Of a stretch of DNA of 64,000 nucleotides, positions 51,433 to 60,283 are shown one piece after another; within the stretch, counting starts at the first letter, position 1, and each line of letters starts with the position of its first letter. The notes below the pieces were generated by a model. The model saw only the letters and a list, made by a program, of their open reading frames with translations. It was not told the origin of the DNA and ran no database searches. The position numbers and the translations under genes were made by a program. Origin of the DNA: DASPKM01 sp963817075. Lineage in GTDB: Bacteria > Bacteroidota > Bacteroidia > Chitinophagales > Chitinophagaceae. The stretch spans positions 310,001-374,000 of the forward strand of contig CAWFMT010000005.1 of the NCBI GenBank assembly GCA_963817075.1. Reading direction: 5' to 3'.

Positions 51433-52874
51433 GCACGCACTGGTGAAAAAATCGTATTAAGCTTGTGTCGCTTCATCCACATGTAGGTTGCTACCGCGAT
51501 CAGAATAATGACTGAAAAATAAAACTTGGCCAAAATTGCCTGCTCTGCCATCCACAATGAAAAAAATGCAAGGCCCGTTGCAATGATAACAGAAGCGATG
51601 GCAAATCTGCCGACCTTAATTGTAAAATTTCTCAGGAATGAACTAAAAAAGCAACCAACTACTGACATGATGATCATTGAAATAAAAGTTGTCCAGGCGG
51701 CCCCATATATTCCTAAAAATGGGATCAATAGGAAATTCAGAATGATGGAACCAATACCCGCGGTAAAGGTCACTTTCCACAGAGAACCTGTTGAATTATT
51801 AAATGTAAGGATACAGTTCACCAGCCAATATATAGGACGAAATGAATAAGCCCATATAATTATGATTGCAATGTCATATGTATACTTCAGTGGATTATTC
51901 TTATCAACAATAAATGAAAATATTTCCTTAAGCCAAATTGTGCCGATCATTGCCATCACAACAAGCAGGCATTGAACAAAAACGATTTTTCTAAGAAGAA
52001 TTACATCCCGATTCTTTTTTGATTTAAAGTAATCCTTCGCGAAACCGGGAGATATGGCAAGACTGATCGCAGTCACAAGAAAATCAAAATAGCTTCCAAA
52101 AACATAGGCAAAATTGTATTCTCCAATCTTATTTACTGAAACTCCCAAAACCTTTAAGACTAGTCTGTCAGAAGCATCAAGAAGGTATGACGCATAGTTG
52201 TGGGGAATGAGCGGCAATGATAATTTGAAATTAGACTTCATCCATTTCTTTCCGAAATCTGATAGTGGTTTAAAATTAAGCTTGCGATTGAAATAATGAA
52301 ATGCCAACAAGAAGTTCAGGAAGGTACTTATCAAGTGAGTGTACACCCATGCCATGAATCCCATTTTAAAATACACTATGAAAATAAAATTGAATACAAG
52401 CGAAAAAATGCTGATGAAAGCAGAGCTGGATACAATTACTTTGGGACTTTCGATGTATTGGTAATACCTGGTACAAAAATTAATTGTGGTAGAAAAAAAA
52501 GTATTGCAAATAAAATAAATCAAACATATGATCCATTTTTCGGACTCCAGCACTTCCGCCGGGAGAATAAAGTAAAGTACAAATGACTGGACAAGCGAAA
52601 GCACTGCGGACCAGGCGTGCAAAAGAGTATAGATGCGCCTCCATGTATTAATCCAGCCTTTATCACTTTTGAAAAATGAATTCGCAAGCCTGATGTGCAA
52701 TCCCAGATCTCCCAAACCCATAAAAAGCCCCGTAACGGAATAGATAAGGCCGGAAACTCCATAGTCGTAAGACGTAAGGAATTTTGTATACAAGGGAAGC
52801 AAAAAAAAACTTGCCACTCTGGGAAGCTGTGGTATGATTGAGTAGATCGTAACATTTATCAGCAGCTTCTTCAA
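51429..52874 (-). CDS. wzx: Polysaccharide flippase (Wzx-like, MOP superfamily)
   Basis: 481 residues with about twelve to fourteen predicted membrane helices over the full length. The N terminus (YSIIPQLPRVASFFLLPLYT) and the YDYGVSGLIYSV segment are typical of the polysaccharide-transport branch of the MOP family. It would move the lipid-linked repeat unit across the inner membrane. It is codirectional with Wzy and the initiating transferase of the same locus, giving the complete Wzx/Wzy pathway core. Gap 11 bases upstream. Confidence 0.88.
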   Translation of the reverse strand: MKKLLINVTIYSIIPQLPRVASFFLLPLYTKFLTSYDYGVSGLIYSVTGLFMGLGDLGLHIRLANSFFKSDKGWINTWRRIYTLLHAWSAVLSLVQSFVLYFILPAEVLESEKWIICLIYFICNTFFSTTINFCTRYYQYIESPKVIVSSSAFISIFSLVFNFIFIVYFKMGFMAWVYTHLISTFLNFLLAFHYFNRKLNFKPLSDFGKKWMKSNFKLSLPLIPHNYASYLLDASDRLVLKVLGVSVNKIGEYNFAYVFGSYFDFLVTAISLAISPGFAKDYFKSKKNRDVILLRKIVFVQCLLVVMAMIGTIWLKEIFSFIVDKNNPLKYTYDIAIIIIWAYSFRPIYWLVNCILTFNNSTGSLWKVTFTAGIGSIILNFLLIPFLGIYGAAWTTFISMIIMSVVGCFFSSFLRNFTIKVGRFAIASVIIATGLAFFSLWMAEQAILAKFYFSVIILIAVATYMWMKRHKLNTIFSPVRA

Positions 52875-52885
52875 TAATTCAGAAT

Positions 52886-54181
52886 TTAGATATACTGTTC
52901 ATACAGACTCTCGTATTGCTTTGATTGATCCTTTTGCCGGGGATACATGGAGTCAGGCCTGGAGAGATTCCGCCTTAATTTGAAATACCATTTTGTACCG
53001 TACAAATAAAATCTCACTACCTCAATCCATCTGATCTCTCTTAGAATTCGAAACAAACTGGATAAGGTGGGTCGTTTACTCTCTCGATAGAATTTATAGA
53101 TTATCTCGGCAGCACGTTTATGGTTTAATCCATCATCATGCTCAATAAGCGTTTTAATTATGTCAGATCTTATTTGGGCAAGGTTGTGATACTCATTTGG
53201 AATTCCTTCGAGGTAGAACTTATCAATAAGATTTTGCAATTCTGGAACATCCTTAACTATCAGGCATCCCTTATAATGGTTTTCCCTTTGAAAATCAGCT
53301 GTTGTGGGATTAATATACACCACCATTTTCTTAAGCAGCCAGGCCTCAATACTGGTAGTTGATTCGTAACCTATCCAAAGGTCTGAAACGTTGATTGCAT
53401 CGGCAATATTCGGGAGTTCCTCAAAGGTGCTGGAAATGAAAATATTCTTCAGGCCAACGCATTCTGAAAACTCTGAACGATGCAACTTAGATACCAATTG
53501 AGGATGCATTCTTAAGATGAATAGAATATCAGGATTTTGCTCAATCAGTTCTTTATAGATCTTCCTAAGTTTAATCAGATCCTCTTTAAATAACTCAAAA
53601 GCCTCAAGTGAGATATCAGGAATGACTGTTTTCAGTAATTTATAATTATCCAGATGATCAAATAATCCAAAACCTGCAATTCCTATGACTTTTTTGAACG
53701 GTAGATTTTGTTTCTCCAAAAACTCCTGCTTTGAATTGAATTTCAGAAAAAAGTACCGGTCAAATCCGGTTGCTCCAGAAACTTCAAGTTGTGGCTTAAG
53801 CTCAGGATGAAATTTAAGAATTGCGTTTCTGCTATGTTCATTCCACAAAATCATTGCCCTTTGATAAAGTTTGAAATCTGTATTCCATCCCCATAAATAT
53901 CCATGAATGAATGATTCTTGAAAATTTCCTTCTGTCACTAGTGTTACTACATTCACGTTTATCGTATGAAGAAACCTGATCAGTTTGAAAGTCGATTCAT
54001 CTCCGTGGGCATTCGAAATATAAACCAACTTGGGCCTGTAGATTAATACGTAGAAGAGCGCATTGTGGAGATTTTTCGTCTTTATTTTTAGTCCGAAATA
54101 TTTCCTTAAATAAAGATTTACTGGCGTGACAATATGCAGATCCCGATCAATGTTAGGGAATTCAAAATTTAGAATATCCAT
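52886..54181 (-). CDS. Surface carbohydrate biosynthesis protein, possible nonulosonate transferase
   Basis: 431 residues, no signal peptide or membrane helices. A GT-B-like layout is suggested: an N-terminal part with KLVYISNAHGDESTFK near 55 and TEGNFQESF near 83, and a C-terminal part with ILFILRMHPQL near 217 and DLWIGYESTTSIEAWLLKK near 268 resembling the acceptor/donor loop of capsule and CDP-glycerol/Kdo-type transferases. It belongs to the loosely defined surface carbohydrate biosynthesis family. Its place between the Wzx gene and the legionaminate block makes it a candidate for transferring the nonulosonic acid; this is inference. Confidence 0.6.
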   Translation of the reverse strand: MDILNFEFPNIDRDLHIVTPVNLYLRKYFGLKIKTKNLHNALFYVLIYRPKLVYISNAHGDESTFKLIRFLHTINVNVVTLVTEGNFQESFIHGYLWGWNTDFKLYQRAMILWNEHSRNAILKFHPELKPQLEVSGATGFDRYFFLKFNSKQEFLEKQNLPFKKVIGIAGFGLFDHLDNYKLLKTVIPDISLEAFELFKEDLIKLRKIYKELIEQNPDILFILRMHPQLVSKLHRSEFSECVGLKNIFISSTFEELPNIADAINVSDLWIGYESTTSIEAWLLKKMVVYINPTTADFQRENHYKGCLIVKDVPELQNLIDKFYLEGIPNEYHNLAQIRSDIIKTLIEHDDGLNHKRAAEIIYKFYRESKRPTLSSLFRILREIRWIEVVRFYLYGTKWYFKLRRNLSRPDSMYPRQKDQSKQYESLYEQYI

Positions 54182-54189
54182 TGTCCCGA

Positions 54190-55314
54190 TTAAAAAACTT
54201 GCAATTGTGATCTTGAGTGAGAATACAAACTATCCAGGTAGCGTTGATCGCAATAAGCGGAGAGTTTTTCATCAGCCTTTGCTAATTCCATTAGAATCCG
54301 GAGATATACTTTGTCAGATCCATGAAATCCATCAATGTAATTTTCATCACTCATACCAAGAAAGCTCATATCCGTGAAGTCCAGGATCTTAAAATCTTTG
54401 TCTGCGAAATAAGGCCTACACCTGGTTCCTATTTTATCTATGTAGGAATACTTACTCTCTAATCCACGCATCTTATGGACTATGGAAGGCGCATAAGGTG
54501 GGAGAAATGCAATGACATGAATTTTTCTTTCCTTGCAATTCTTTAAGAATTCATTTAAGGACGCAATTGCATTTTCATTGACTTGCGTACCATACTGAAA
54601 CCTTTTTACTCCGGTCTGTATTCTTTGGTAGGTATCCTTAAACCCATAATCAATAAACTCTTCTGGATGAGTGTACCTCGTCCCGTAGTAATAACTTCCA
54701 TCGTGGTTAAAACCATTCTCATTAAGTATCGCATTTAACCCCACAGATTTATCATTTCGTTCAAAAATTCCGAATACTGAAATCTTGTTTTTGATTACTC
54801 TCCCCCAAATCGAAAAGCAATTATCAAACAGATAGGACAGAGGGGAAGAATTATCCTTGTAATCTGATTCAAAATTTTTCTGCGAGAGGTCGTCAAAGCT
54901 TGAATTGAAAAAGTATTGATCAAGGCCGATAATAAGAATTTCAGGCTGATCCTCTGTCTTCAGTTTATTGATGAAAAAATTGAACTGACGGATTTTCTCG
55001 ATTCCCCCTCCTGCATTGTAGAACTGAGTTGAATCTTTAAAAAACCTGCTCCTTACCTGCATGATTCGCGAAGATCCAAGAGCAAGTACTTTAGGCTTGC
55101 GCTCCAGAGTACTATTCAGCTTCATGTATTTATCTGGATTGCTGTAAGCAGGACCGATCAGCAGATCTTCATTACTATTATGAATCCTGGTGATGGTCTT
55201 AAAAGAGACCAATTCCCTGGAAGAAAATAATACCAGGCCTGGTACCGACAAAAGAATGAGAAATGGAAAACCAAGTATCAGAAGTTTCCGGAAAAGTTTC
55301 CGCATGTTACTCAA
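54190..55314 (-). CDS. SGNH-like hydrolase partner of MBOAT acyltransferase
   Basis: 374 residues with an N-terminal signal anchor (about 8-30), so the body is periplasmic. An SGNH-type catalytic arrangement is visible: nucleophile region LALGSSRIMQ (G80-S81-S82) and the C-terminal D-x-x-H pair D328/H331 (DGFHGSD). An NAGGGIEKIRQF segment may supply the oxyanion Gly/Asn. Such proteins (AlgJ/AlgX, PatB, WssF) take an acetyl group delivered by an MBOAT and put it on a polysaccharide. Its start overlaps the MBOAT stop by 4 bases. Confidence 0.75.
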   Translation of the reverse strand: MSNMRKLFRKLLILGFPFLILLSVPGLVLFSSRELVSFKTITRIHNSNEDLLIGPAYSNPDKYMKLNSTLERKPKVLALGSSRIMQVRSRFFKDSTQFYNAGGGIEKIRQFNFFINKLKTEDQPEILIIGLDQYFFNSSFDDLSQKNFESDYKDNSSPLSYLFDNCFSIWGRVIKNKISVFGIFERNDKSVGLNAILNENGFNHDGSYYYGTRYTHPEEFIDYGFKDTYQRIQTGVKRFQYGTQVNENAIASLNEFLKNCKERKIHVIAFLPPYAPSIVHKMRGLESKYSYIDKIGTRCRPYFADKDFKILDFTDMSFLGMSDENYIDGFHGSDKVYLRILMELAKADEKLSAYCDQRYLDSLYSHSRSQLQVF

Positions 55315-56762
55315 AATTGAAAATATATGAACTGCTGGTTACCCCAAACTCCAAAAAACATGATCATACCCACAACAGCGAAATATACCGACCACCTTAT
55401 GGCAACACTTCGCCTATTTACAAATTGAATAATCCCAGCACGTTCCTGCAGCCAATCAGAAAATATCAATAAGCATATAAGAAGAGAAATTGTAATAAAA
55501 AAAGGAATACTGATATTCAACTGCAGTAAAGTTTCCTTAATCTGGGAAAATGAAAATGTGGTTGTGGAAAGCTGTTTTATTATGTAGCCTGCCTCTGATA
55601 CACTGTTTGCCCGAAAAAATATCCAGGAAAAAGTAACCAATAGAAAGGTCAAAAGGATGGTTCCTAAATATGGTAAGGCGGCGGGTTTCTTTTCAGGAAG
55701 TTTCTGATTTTTACTCCTGCCAGAAATCATAAGTCCAATGATCAGATAAAATCCATGAAGAGCACCCCATAATATGAAAGTCCAGTTGGCGCCATGCCAA
55801 AACCCGCTTATAACAAAAACGATCATCAAGTTCAGGTACATCCTTGGAACCGGGACCTTGTTTCCGCCGAGAGGAATATATAAATAATCTCTAAACCATG
55901 AGGATAAGGAAATATGCCATCGCTTCCAAAAGTTAGAAATAGAATTGGCAAGATAAGGTTGATTGAAATTCTTCATGAGATTTATTCCCATAACCTTCGA
56001 TGCACCTATTGCTATATCGGAATACCCAGAAAAATCACAGTATATCTGGAATGAAAAGAAGATAACTGCAAGAAATGCAGAAAAGCCGTTGAAACTTTCC
56101 GGACTGGAATAGTACATGTTTACAATTCCAGCAAGATTATCAGCTATTACAACTTTCTTAAACATCCCCCAGGCCATTTGTTTCAGTCCATCTACCACCC
56201 GGTCGTACTCAAATTTCTGTGGCTCCTTTAATTGATGAAGAATATGTTGAGGTCTTTCTATTGGACCAGCAACCAGCTGCGGGTAATACATGACATATAA
56301 AGCATAAATGCCAAAATGCCTTTCAGCTTTTTGGTTTCCCCTATACACTTCTATGGTATAGCTCATTGCCTGGAAAGTGTGAAAGGACAGGCCAATGGGT
56401 AGGATGATTGCCAGATAAGGCAGGGGTTTGGTATGAATATTTAGCGATGCCAGTAAGTCATTTACATTATCGATAAAAAAATTATAGTATTTAAATACAC
56501 AAAGCACGGCAACATTTGCAACTATGCTCATTATCAAAAAATACTTGCGTCTTTTACCTGTACTGTTTTCAATTAGAATTCCTGCTACATAGTCTATTAC
56601 AATGGTAAATGCCAGGATCAAAATATAGGCAGGAATGAATGCCATATAAAAAATGCAGCTTACAAATAGGAGATGAGCCCATCTATATTTATGAGGGATC
56701 ATAAAATAAATGAGGGTAACCAGCGGGAAAAAGACTATAAACTCAAAGGAGTTAAAAAGCAT
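55311..56762 (-). CDS. MBOAT-family O-acyltransferase (AlgI-like)
   Basis: 483 residues with about ten or eleven membrane helices. The MBOAT signature is present: PQLVAGPIERP near 168, FWKRWHISLSSWFRDYLYIP near 285, and the catalytic histidine region FWHGANWTFILWGALHG near 320-337. AlgI-like proteins carry acetyl from cytoplasmic acetyl-CoA to the periplasm. Coupled to the SGNH protein at 54190-55314, it forms an O-acetylation pair for the polysaccharide or its nonulosonic acid. Confidence 0.92.
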   Translation of the reverse strand: MLFNSFEFIVFFPLVTLIYFMIPHKYRWAHLLFVSCIFYMAFIPAYILILAFTIVIDYVAGILIENSTGKRRKYFLIMSIVANVAVLCVFKYYNFFIDNVNDLLASLNIHTKPLPYLAIILPIGLSFHTFQAMSYTIEVYRGNQKAERHFGIYALYVMYYPQLVAGPIERPQHILHQLKEPQKFEYDRVVDGLKQMAWGMFKKVVIADNLAGIVNMYYSSPESFNGFSAFLAVIFFSFQIYCDFSGYSDIAIGASKVMGINLMKNFNQPYLANSISNFWKRWHISLSSWFRDYLYIPLGGNKVPVPRMYLNLMIVFVISGFWHGANWTFILWGALHGFYLIIGLMISGRSKNQKLPEKKPAALPYLGTILLTFLLVTFSWIFFRANSVSEAGYIIKQLSTTTFSFSQIKETLLQLNISIPFFITISLLICLLIFSDWLQERAGIIQFVNRRSVAIRWSVYFAVVGMIMFFGVWGNQQFIYFQF

Positions 56763-56805
56763 CTCTTAGCTGAACATTGAATTCAGAATTTGTCCAGGAT
56801 CTGGG

Positions 56806-58044
56806 CTAATCATCAGTGCCGTCCTTATTGACAGTGTGTCTCAATTTCCATTCTCCATTTGAGTTCTTCCATAAGTGAGGAGAACGGAATTCAACGCATA
56901 GTTGATGGAATTTCTCGGGATCCAGTTCTATATACTCCATAATCTCCTTGAAATAATTATCTGGAAACTCCCCATCAAATTTTTTTACCAGGGCACATCC
57001 TTCTTCCCTTGTGAGATGATGATTTCTGATCTCCTGGGAAGCATCATAAGTAGCTCTTCCAATTCCAAATTTTATAAAGGTTGTGTAGTAATGAAGATCA
57101 TCAATCTTATCATCGATGCTATTGTACTTGCTATATGTTCCCTGGGTCCTGAAAGGTCTGGCTTTAAAATTGGTATTTTCTGTTGCGTAATAATAAACTT
57201 CCTGAGGTGTCCACCTTAAATAATAACCAAGGTAATGGACTTGAATATTCGCTTTTTCCAATTCTTCAGCTGGTGCCGGCAAGAATGCAAGCAAGTCACT
57301 TAACTGAACATTATACTTTTGTTTCAACTCCCTCACTGAAACTCCTCCCAAATACAGTTCATCAATATTATTGAATGTATGAAACGATTTATCACGTAAG
57401 GAGCTGGAATTGTCAGCTATCGGGTTGCCATATTCAGCTTCATTTTCGCCATAGAAGACCAATGGAATGCCAAATTTTGCAGCCATCTTAGGTCCCAGGT
57501 TTTTCTGTCCAAGAATAAAAGTTTGAAATGGGTGCAGCAAGTTTTCAATGGCCAATCTTGTCAGAAGTTTCATTACTCTCCCATTCCTTCTGAATGAAAT
57601 GTTATCAAAACCACCTACATCAATCCAGTTCTTCCAATTCTCATATCCATAATCTGTGTACATGATTGGAGGCCAGGTTACCGTGAGCGGATGCATTCCA
57701 TATTTATACTTCAATACATGTGCTTGAAATGCACTGTCCTTCCCTCCGCTTCCTGGAACCAAACAATCGTAAGACCCATCCTTGCTTCTGTATTTATCGA
57801 GTAGCGCATAAAGCTCTTCCTCTCTTTTTGCCCAATCTATCTTTTCTTTCTGCTCGTTGGCTCGGCAGGCGTCACAGATTTTAGCATCATCAAAGGCAAG
57901 CGTACGTTTCTTTGTGTCGATCGTATGCTTGAATTCAATTTCAGAAACCGGGCGCTGGTTGCTCATTACACACCTGCTGCAAAATTCTACATGACGAGGC
58001 AAACCGTATTTTACGTCCAATTGTTGAGCTTTAGTTGTTTCCAT
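56806..58044 (-). CDS. N-acetyl-sugar amidotransferase, PseA/PtmG-like
   Basis: 412 residues from the Met at 58044; a 25-residue longer frame from 58119 lies inside hisH and is not family-like. The zinc motif is intact: C22/C25 (FCSRCVMS) and C57/C60 (CDACRA). The PP-loop SGGKDS is at 99-104. Other family blocks are FYGENEAEYGNP and YYLRWTPQEVYYY. It would use HisH-derived ammonia to turn an N-acetyl into an acetamidino group, as in Leg5Ac7Am or Pse5Ac7Am. It belongs to a branch different from the WbpG-like copy at 48812-50020. Confidence 0.9.
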   Translation of the reverse strand: METTKAQQLDVKYGLPRHVEFCSRCVMSNQRPVSEIEFKHTIDTKKRTLAFDDAKICDACRANEQKEKIDWAKREEELYALLDKYRSKDGSYDCLVPGSGGKDSAFQAHVLKYKYGMHPLTVTWPPIMYTDYGYENWKNWIDVGGFDNISFRRNGRVMKLLTRLAIENLLHPFQTFILGQKNLGPKMAAKFGIPLVFYGENEAEYGNPIADNSSSLRDKSFHTFNNIDELYLGGVSVRELKQKYNVQLSDLLAFLPAPAEELEKANIQVHYLGYYLRWTPQEVYYYATENTNFKARPFRTQGTYSKYNSIDDKIDDLHYYTTFIKFGIGRATYDASQEIRNHHLTREEGCALVKKFDGEFPDNYFKEIMEYIELDPEKFHQLCVEFRSPHLWKNSNGEWKLRHTVNKDGTDD

Positions 58045-58693
58045 TATCAAACCAATTTTTATAAATACTGATCCCCTCCAATCCACTTTTTTCAGGATGG
58101 AATTGAGATGCAAAAACATTTTTTCTAATCACAGAGCTGCAATAAGTATTTCCACCATAAGTGGTCTTCGAGAGCCAGGAGTTTTCATCCTCGGGCTCAA
58201 CAAAATAAGAATGAACAAAGTACATGTAATCTCCTTCCTGACAATTTTTCAAAGGAGTCTGTTCCCAATCAATAGCGCCCGACTTATAAATTTGATTCCA
58301 TTCAATTTGAGGGACCTTGACCTTTTCTCCCTCCTTCCCAGAAGTTGAAAATTTCTTCACTGTACCTGAAATAATACCTAGTCCCTTGTAGCTGCCAAAT
58401 TCCTCACTTTCCGAAAACAAAAGCTGTAATCCCAGACAAACTCCCATAAAAGGCTTACCTGCATTTATGAAATCCTTCATGGGTTCTACCAGATCCAGAT
58501 CATTCAGGCTCTTCATTGCATCTCCAAAAGCGCCCACACCAGGAAGAATGGCATAATCTGAATTCAATAAAACTTCCTTATCTGAAGTAATAATGGATTT
58601 ATAGCCCAAATATTCACAGGCTTGCTTAACACTAAAAAGGTTTCCAAGCTGGTAATCAATTATAGCAATTTGCTTCTGGTTTACTGGATTCAT
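58031..58693 (-). CDS. hisH: HisH-like glutaminase, second copy
   Basis: 220 residues from the Met at 58693, chosen because it forms a TGATG overlap with the hisF stop; an ATG at 58705 would add four residues. Counting from that upstream Met, the triad is C90 (GVCLGLQLL), H203 and E205 (QFHPEKS), all present. It provides ammonia for the adjacent amidotransferase, whose start it overlaps by 14 bases. It is clearly diverged from the other HisH at 50818-51432, so the two sets are not a recent duplication. Confidence 0.9.
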   Translation of the reverse strand: MNPVNQKQIAIIDYQLGNLFSVKQACEYLGYKSIITSDKEVLLNSDYAILPGVGAFGDAMKSLNDLDLVEPMKDFINAGKPFMGVCLGLQLLFSESEEFGSYKGLGIISGTVKKFSTSGKEGEKVKVPQIEWNQIYKSGAIDWEQTPLKNCQEGDYMYFVHSYFVEPEDENSWLSKTTYGGNTYCSSVIRKNVFASQFHPEKSGLEGISIYKNWFDNGNN

Positions 58694-59544
58694 CAAATTC
58701 TGCATTTAATTCCGCAATTACTTAATTGTCTTTTTATATCAATGAGACTGCAAGGTTTTACTTTATTAAAACTGGTTCGTCCGCTATTGAGAAATGAAAT
58801 ATTTCCTTCAGTTCTGCTATTCATATTGCTCCGCTGATTGGAAATAAAATCATAGTGAATAACGGATGCAACTGCAAGTGCGTCAGCTTTACCTTCCTGA
58901 ATCACCTCGCAGAAGTGTTCCTGGCTTCCGGGTCCTCCATGTGCAATCACGGGAATGGTAACCGCTTCAGAGATTGATCTCGTAAGTTCAATATCATATC
59001 CTTGTCCTGTCCCCTCCCGATCAACAGAAGTAATCACGATTTCTCCTGCTCCCAATTTCTCAGCTTCCTTGGCCCATTCGACAACTTCCATATTTGTGTG
59101 TTCACGACCATTATCAATAAAAGCAAAATACTTTCCATCCTGCTGCTTGATCGCTTCAATTGCCACAACTATTGTTGATGAACCAAATTTTTTTGCAGCT
59201 TCTTTTATGAAATCCGGATTTCTGATTGCTGCGGTATTGATTGCTACTTTGTCGGCGCCAACTCTCAAAACCTCCCTTATGTCGGCAATTGTTCGAATGC
59301 CGCCACCAACTGTAAGAGGGATGAAACTCTTTTCGGCAGTTTTCGAAACTATTGCATGGAGACTATTCCTTTCATACAAACTTGCCACAACATCCTGGTA
59401 AAATAGCTCATCGGCTCCATTCTCATAATAATACCTGGCAAAATCCTCGGGCTTTCCAAGTACTCGCAGTCCTTCGAGATGAATGCCTTTTACCAGGTTA
59501 GGACCCTTAATATCAAGTCGGCTGATTACACGAACATTTCCCAT
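58693..59544 (-). CDS. hisF: HisF-like subunit, second copy, with C-terminal insertion
   Basis: 283 residues, about 30 longer than usual HisF; the extra part (about 238-267, rich in Ser and Asn) lies between the last barrel strand and the final helix. Asp11 is kept (RLDIKGPN) but Asp130 is Glu130 (VVVAIEAIKQ). Asp130 and Asp11 are the two catalytic residues of the normal cyclase, so this copy also should be impaired, in the opposite way to the copy at 50041-50811. Phosphate-site motifs LTVGGGIRT and AHGGPGSQ remain. Likely an ammonia channel for the PtmG-like enzyme. It starts 1 base after the SDR gene. Confidence 0.88.
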   Translation of the reverse strand: MGNVRVISRLDIKGPNLVKGIHLEGLRVLGKPEDFARYYYENGADELFYQDVVASLYERNSLHAIVSKTAEKSFIPLTVGGGIRTIADIREVLRVGADKVAINTAAIRNPDFIKEAAKKFGSSTIVVAIEAIKQQDGKYFAFIDNGREHTNMEVVEWAKEAEKLGAGEIVITSVDREGTGQGYDIELTRSISEAVTIPVIAHGGPGSQEHFCEVIQEGKADALAVASVIHYDFISNQRSNMNSRTEGNISFLNSGRTSFNKVKPCSLIDIKRQLSNCGIKCRI

Positions 59545-59545
59545 A

Positions 59546-60283
59546 TTATATTATACTCCATCCTCCATCCACAATCAAATTGTGACCGGTTATATAGGAG
59601 GACTCATCAGATAAAAGAAAGCAGACCGGAGAAGCGATATCCGCAGGATTTCCCATCCTTTTAAGAGGGACCTTGCTCTCATATTTTTTGACGAATGATT
59701 GCACCTGGTTATCAAAAATTCCACCAGGTGAAACACAATTAACCCGAACCTGGTCATTTCCGTAATAGGAAGCCAGGTATTTGGTGAAATTAATAATGCC
59801 GCCTTTTATTGCCGAATATGCTGCGGGCATGGTCATTTCTGTTCCTTCATAAACAGAGAAATCAGGACCAACGGAACCATAAATTGAAGCAAGGTTTACA
59901 ATTGATCCTTTTTTTTGCTTCTTCATTATTGAAAGTACCTGTTGACATACCAAAAAAACACTGTTCATCTGCAGGTTTACGTTCTCATTCCAGGATGAGG
60001 GTTCAATATCCTCAAACTTTTTTCCCCAATCTTTAGTCCGGGGATAAGCAGCATTCACAAGTCCATCGATTCTCCCAAATTCATCATGAATCTGATTCAC
60101 TGCCTGCTTTATAGAATCTACCGAGGTCACATCGCATTCAATTGATCTTCCTTGCCAGCTTTTGTCAATAGTTTTTTCTCCTGCAATACAAATGGCCCCC
60201 TCGGAAGTTGCTTTCTCACAAATACTTCGTCCCAATAACCCCTGGCCTCCGGTAACAAATATGACTTTATCTTTTAATCTCAT
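59546..60283 (-). CDS. ptmA: Short-chain dehydrogenase, PtmA-like
   Basis: 245 residues, classical SDR. TGGQGLLGRS is the cofactor motif near residue 11, NAAY near 77, the active-site Ser-region ASIYGS near 133, and the catalytic Tyr-x3-Lys in AYSAIKGG near 153. It resembles the Campylobacter flagellin-modification SDR PtmA, which with PtmF works in supplying the precursor for GDP-linked legionaminic acid synthesis. The symbol rests on gene order as well as sequence pattern. One-base overlap with the upstream gene. Confidence 0.72.
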   Translation of the reverse strand: MRLKDKVIFVTGGQGLLGRSICEKATSEGAICIAGEKTIDKSWQGRSIECDVTSVDSIKQAVNQIHDEFGRIDGLVNAAYPRTKDWGKKFEDIEPSSWNENVNLQMNSVFLVCQQVLSIMKKQKKGSIVNLASIYGSVGPDFSVYEGTEMTMPAAYSAIKGGIINFTKYLASYYGNDQVRVNCVSPGGIFDNQVQSFVKKYESKVPLKRMGNPADIASPVCFLLSDESSYITGHNLIVDGGWSII

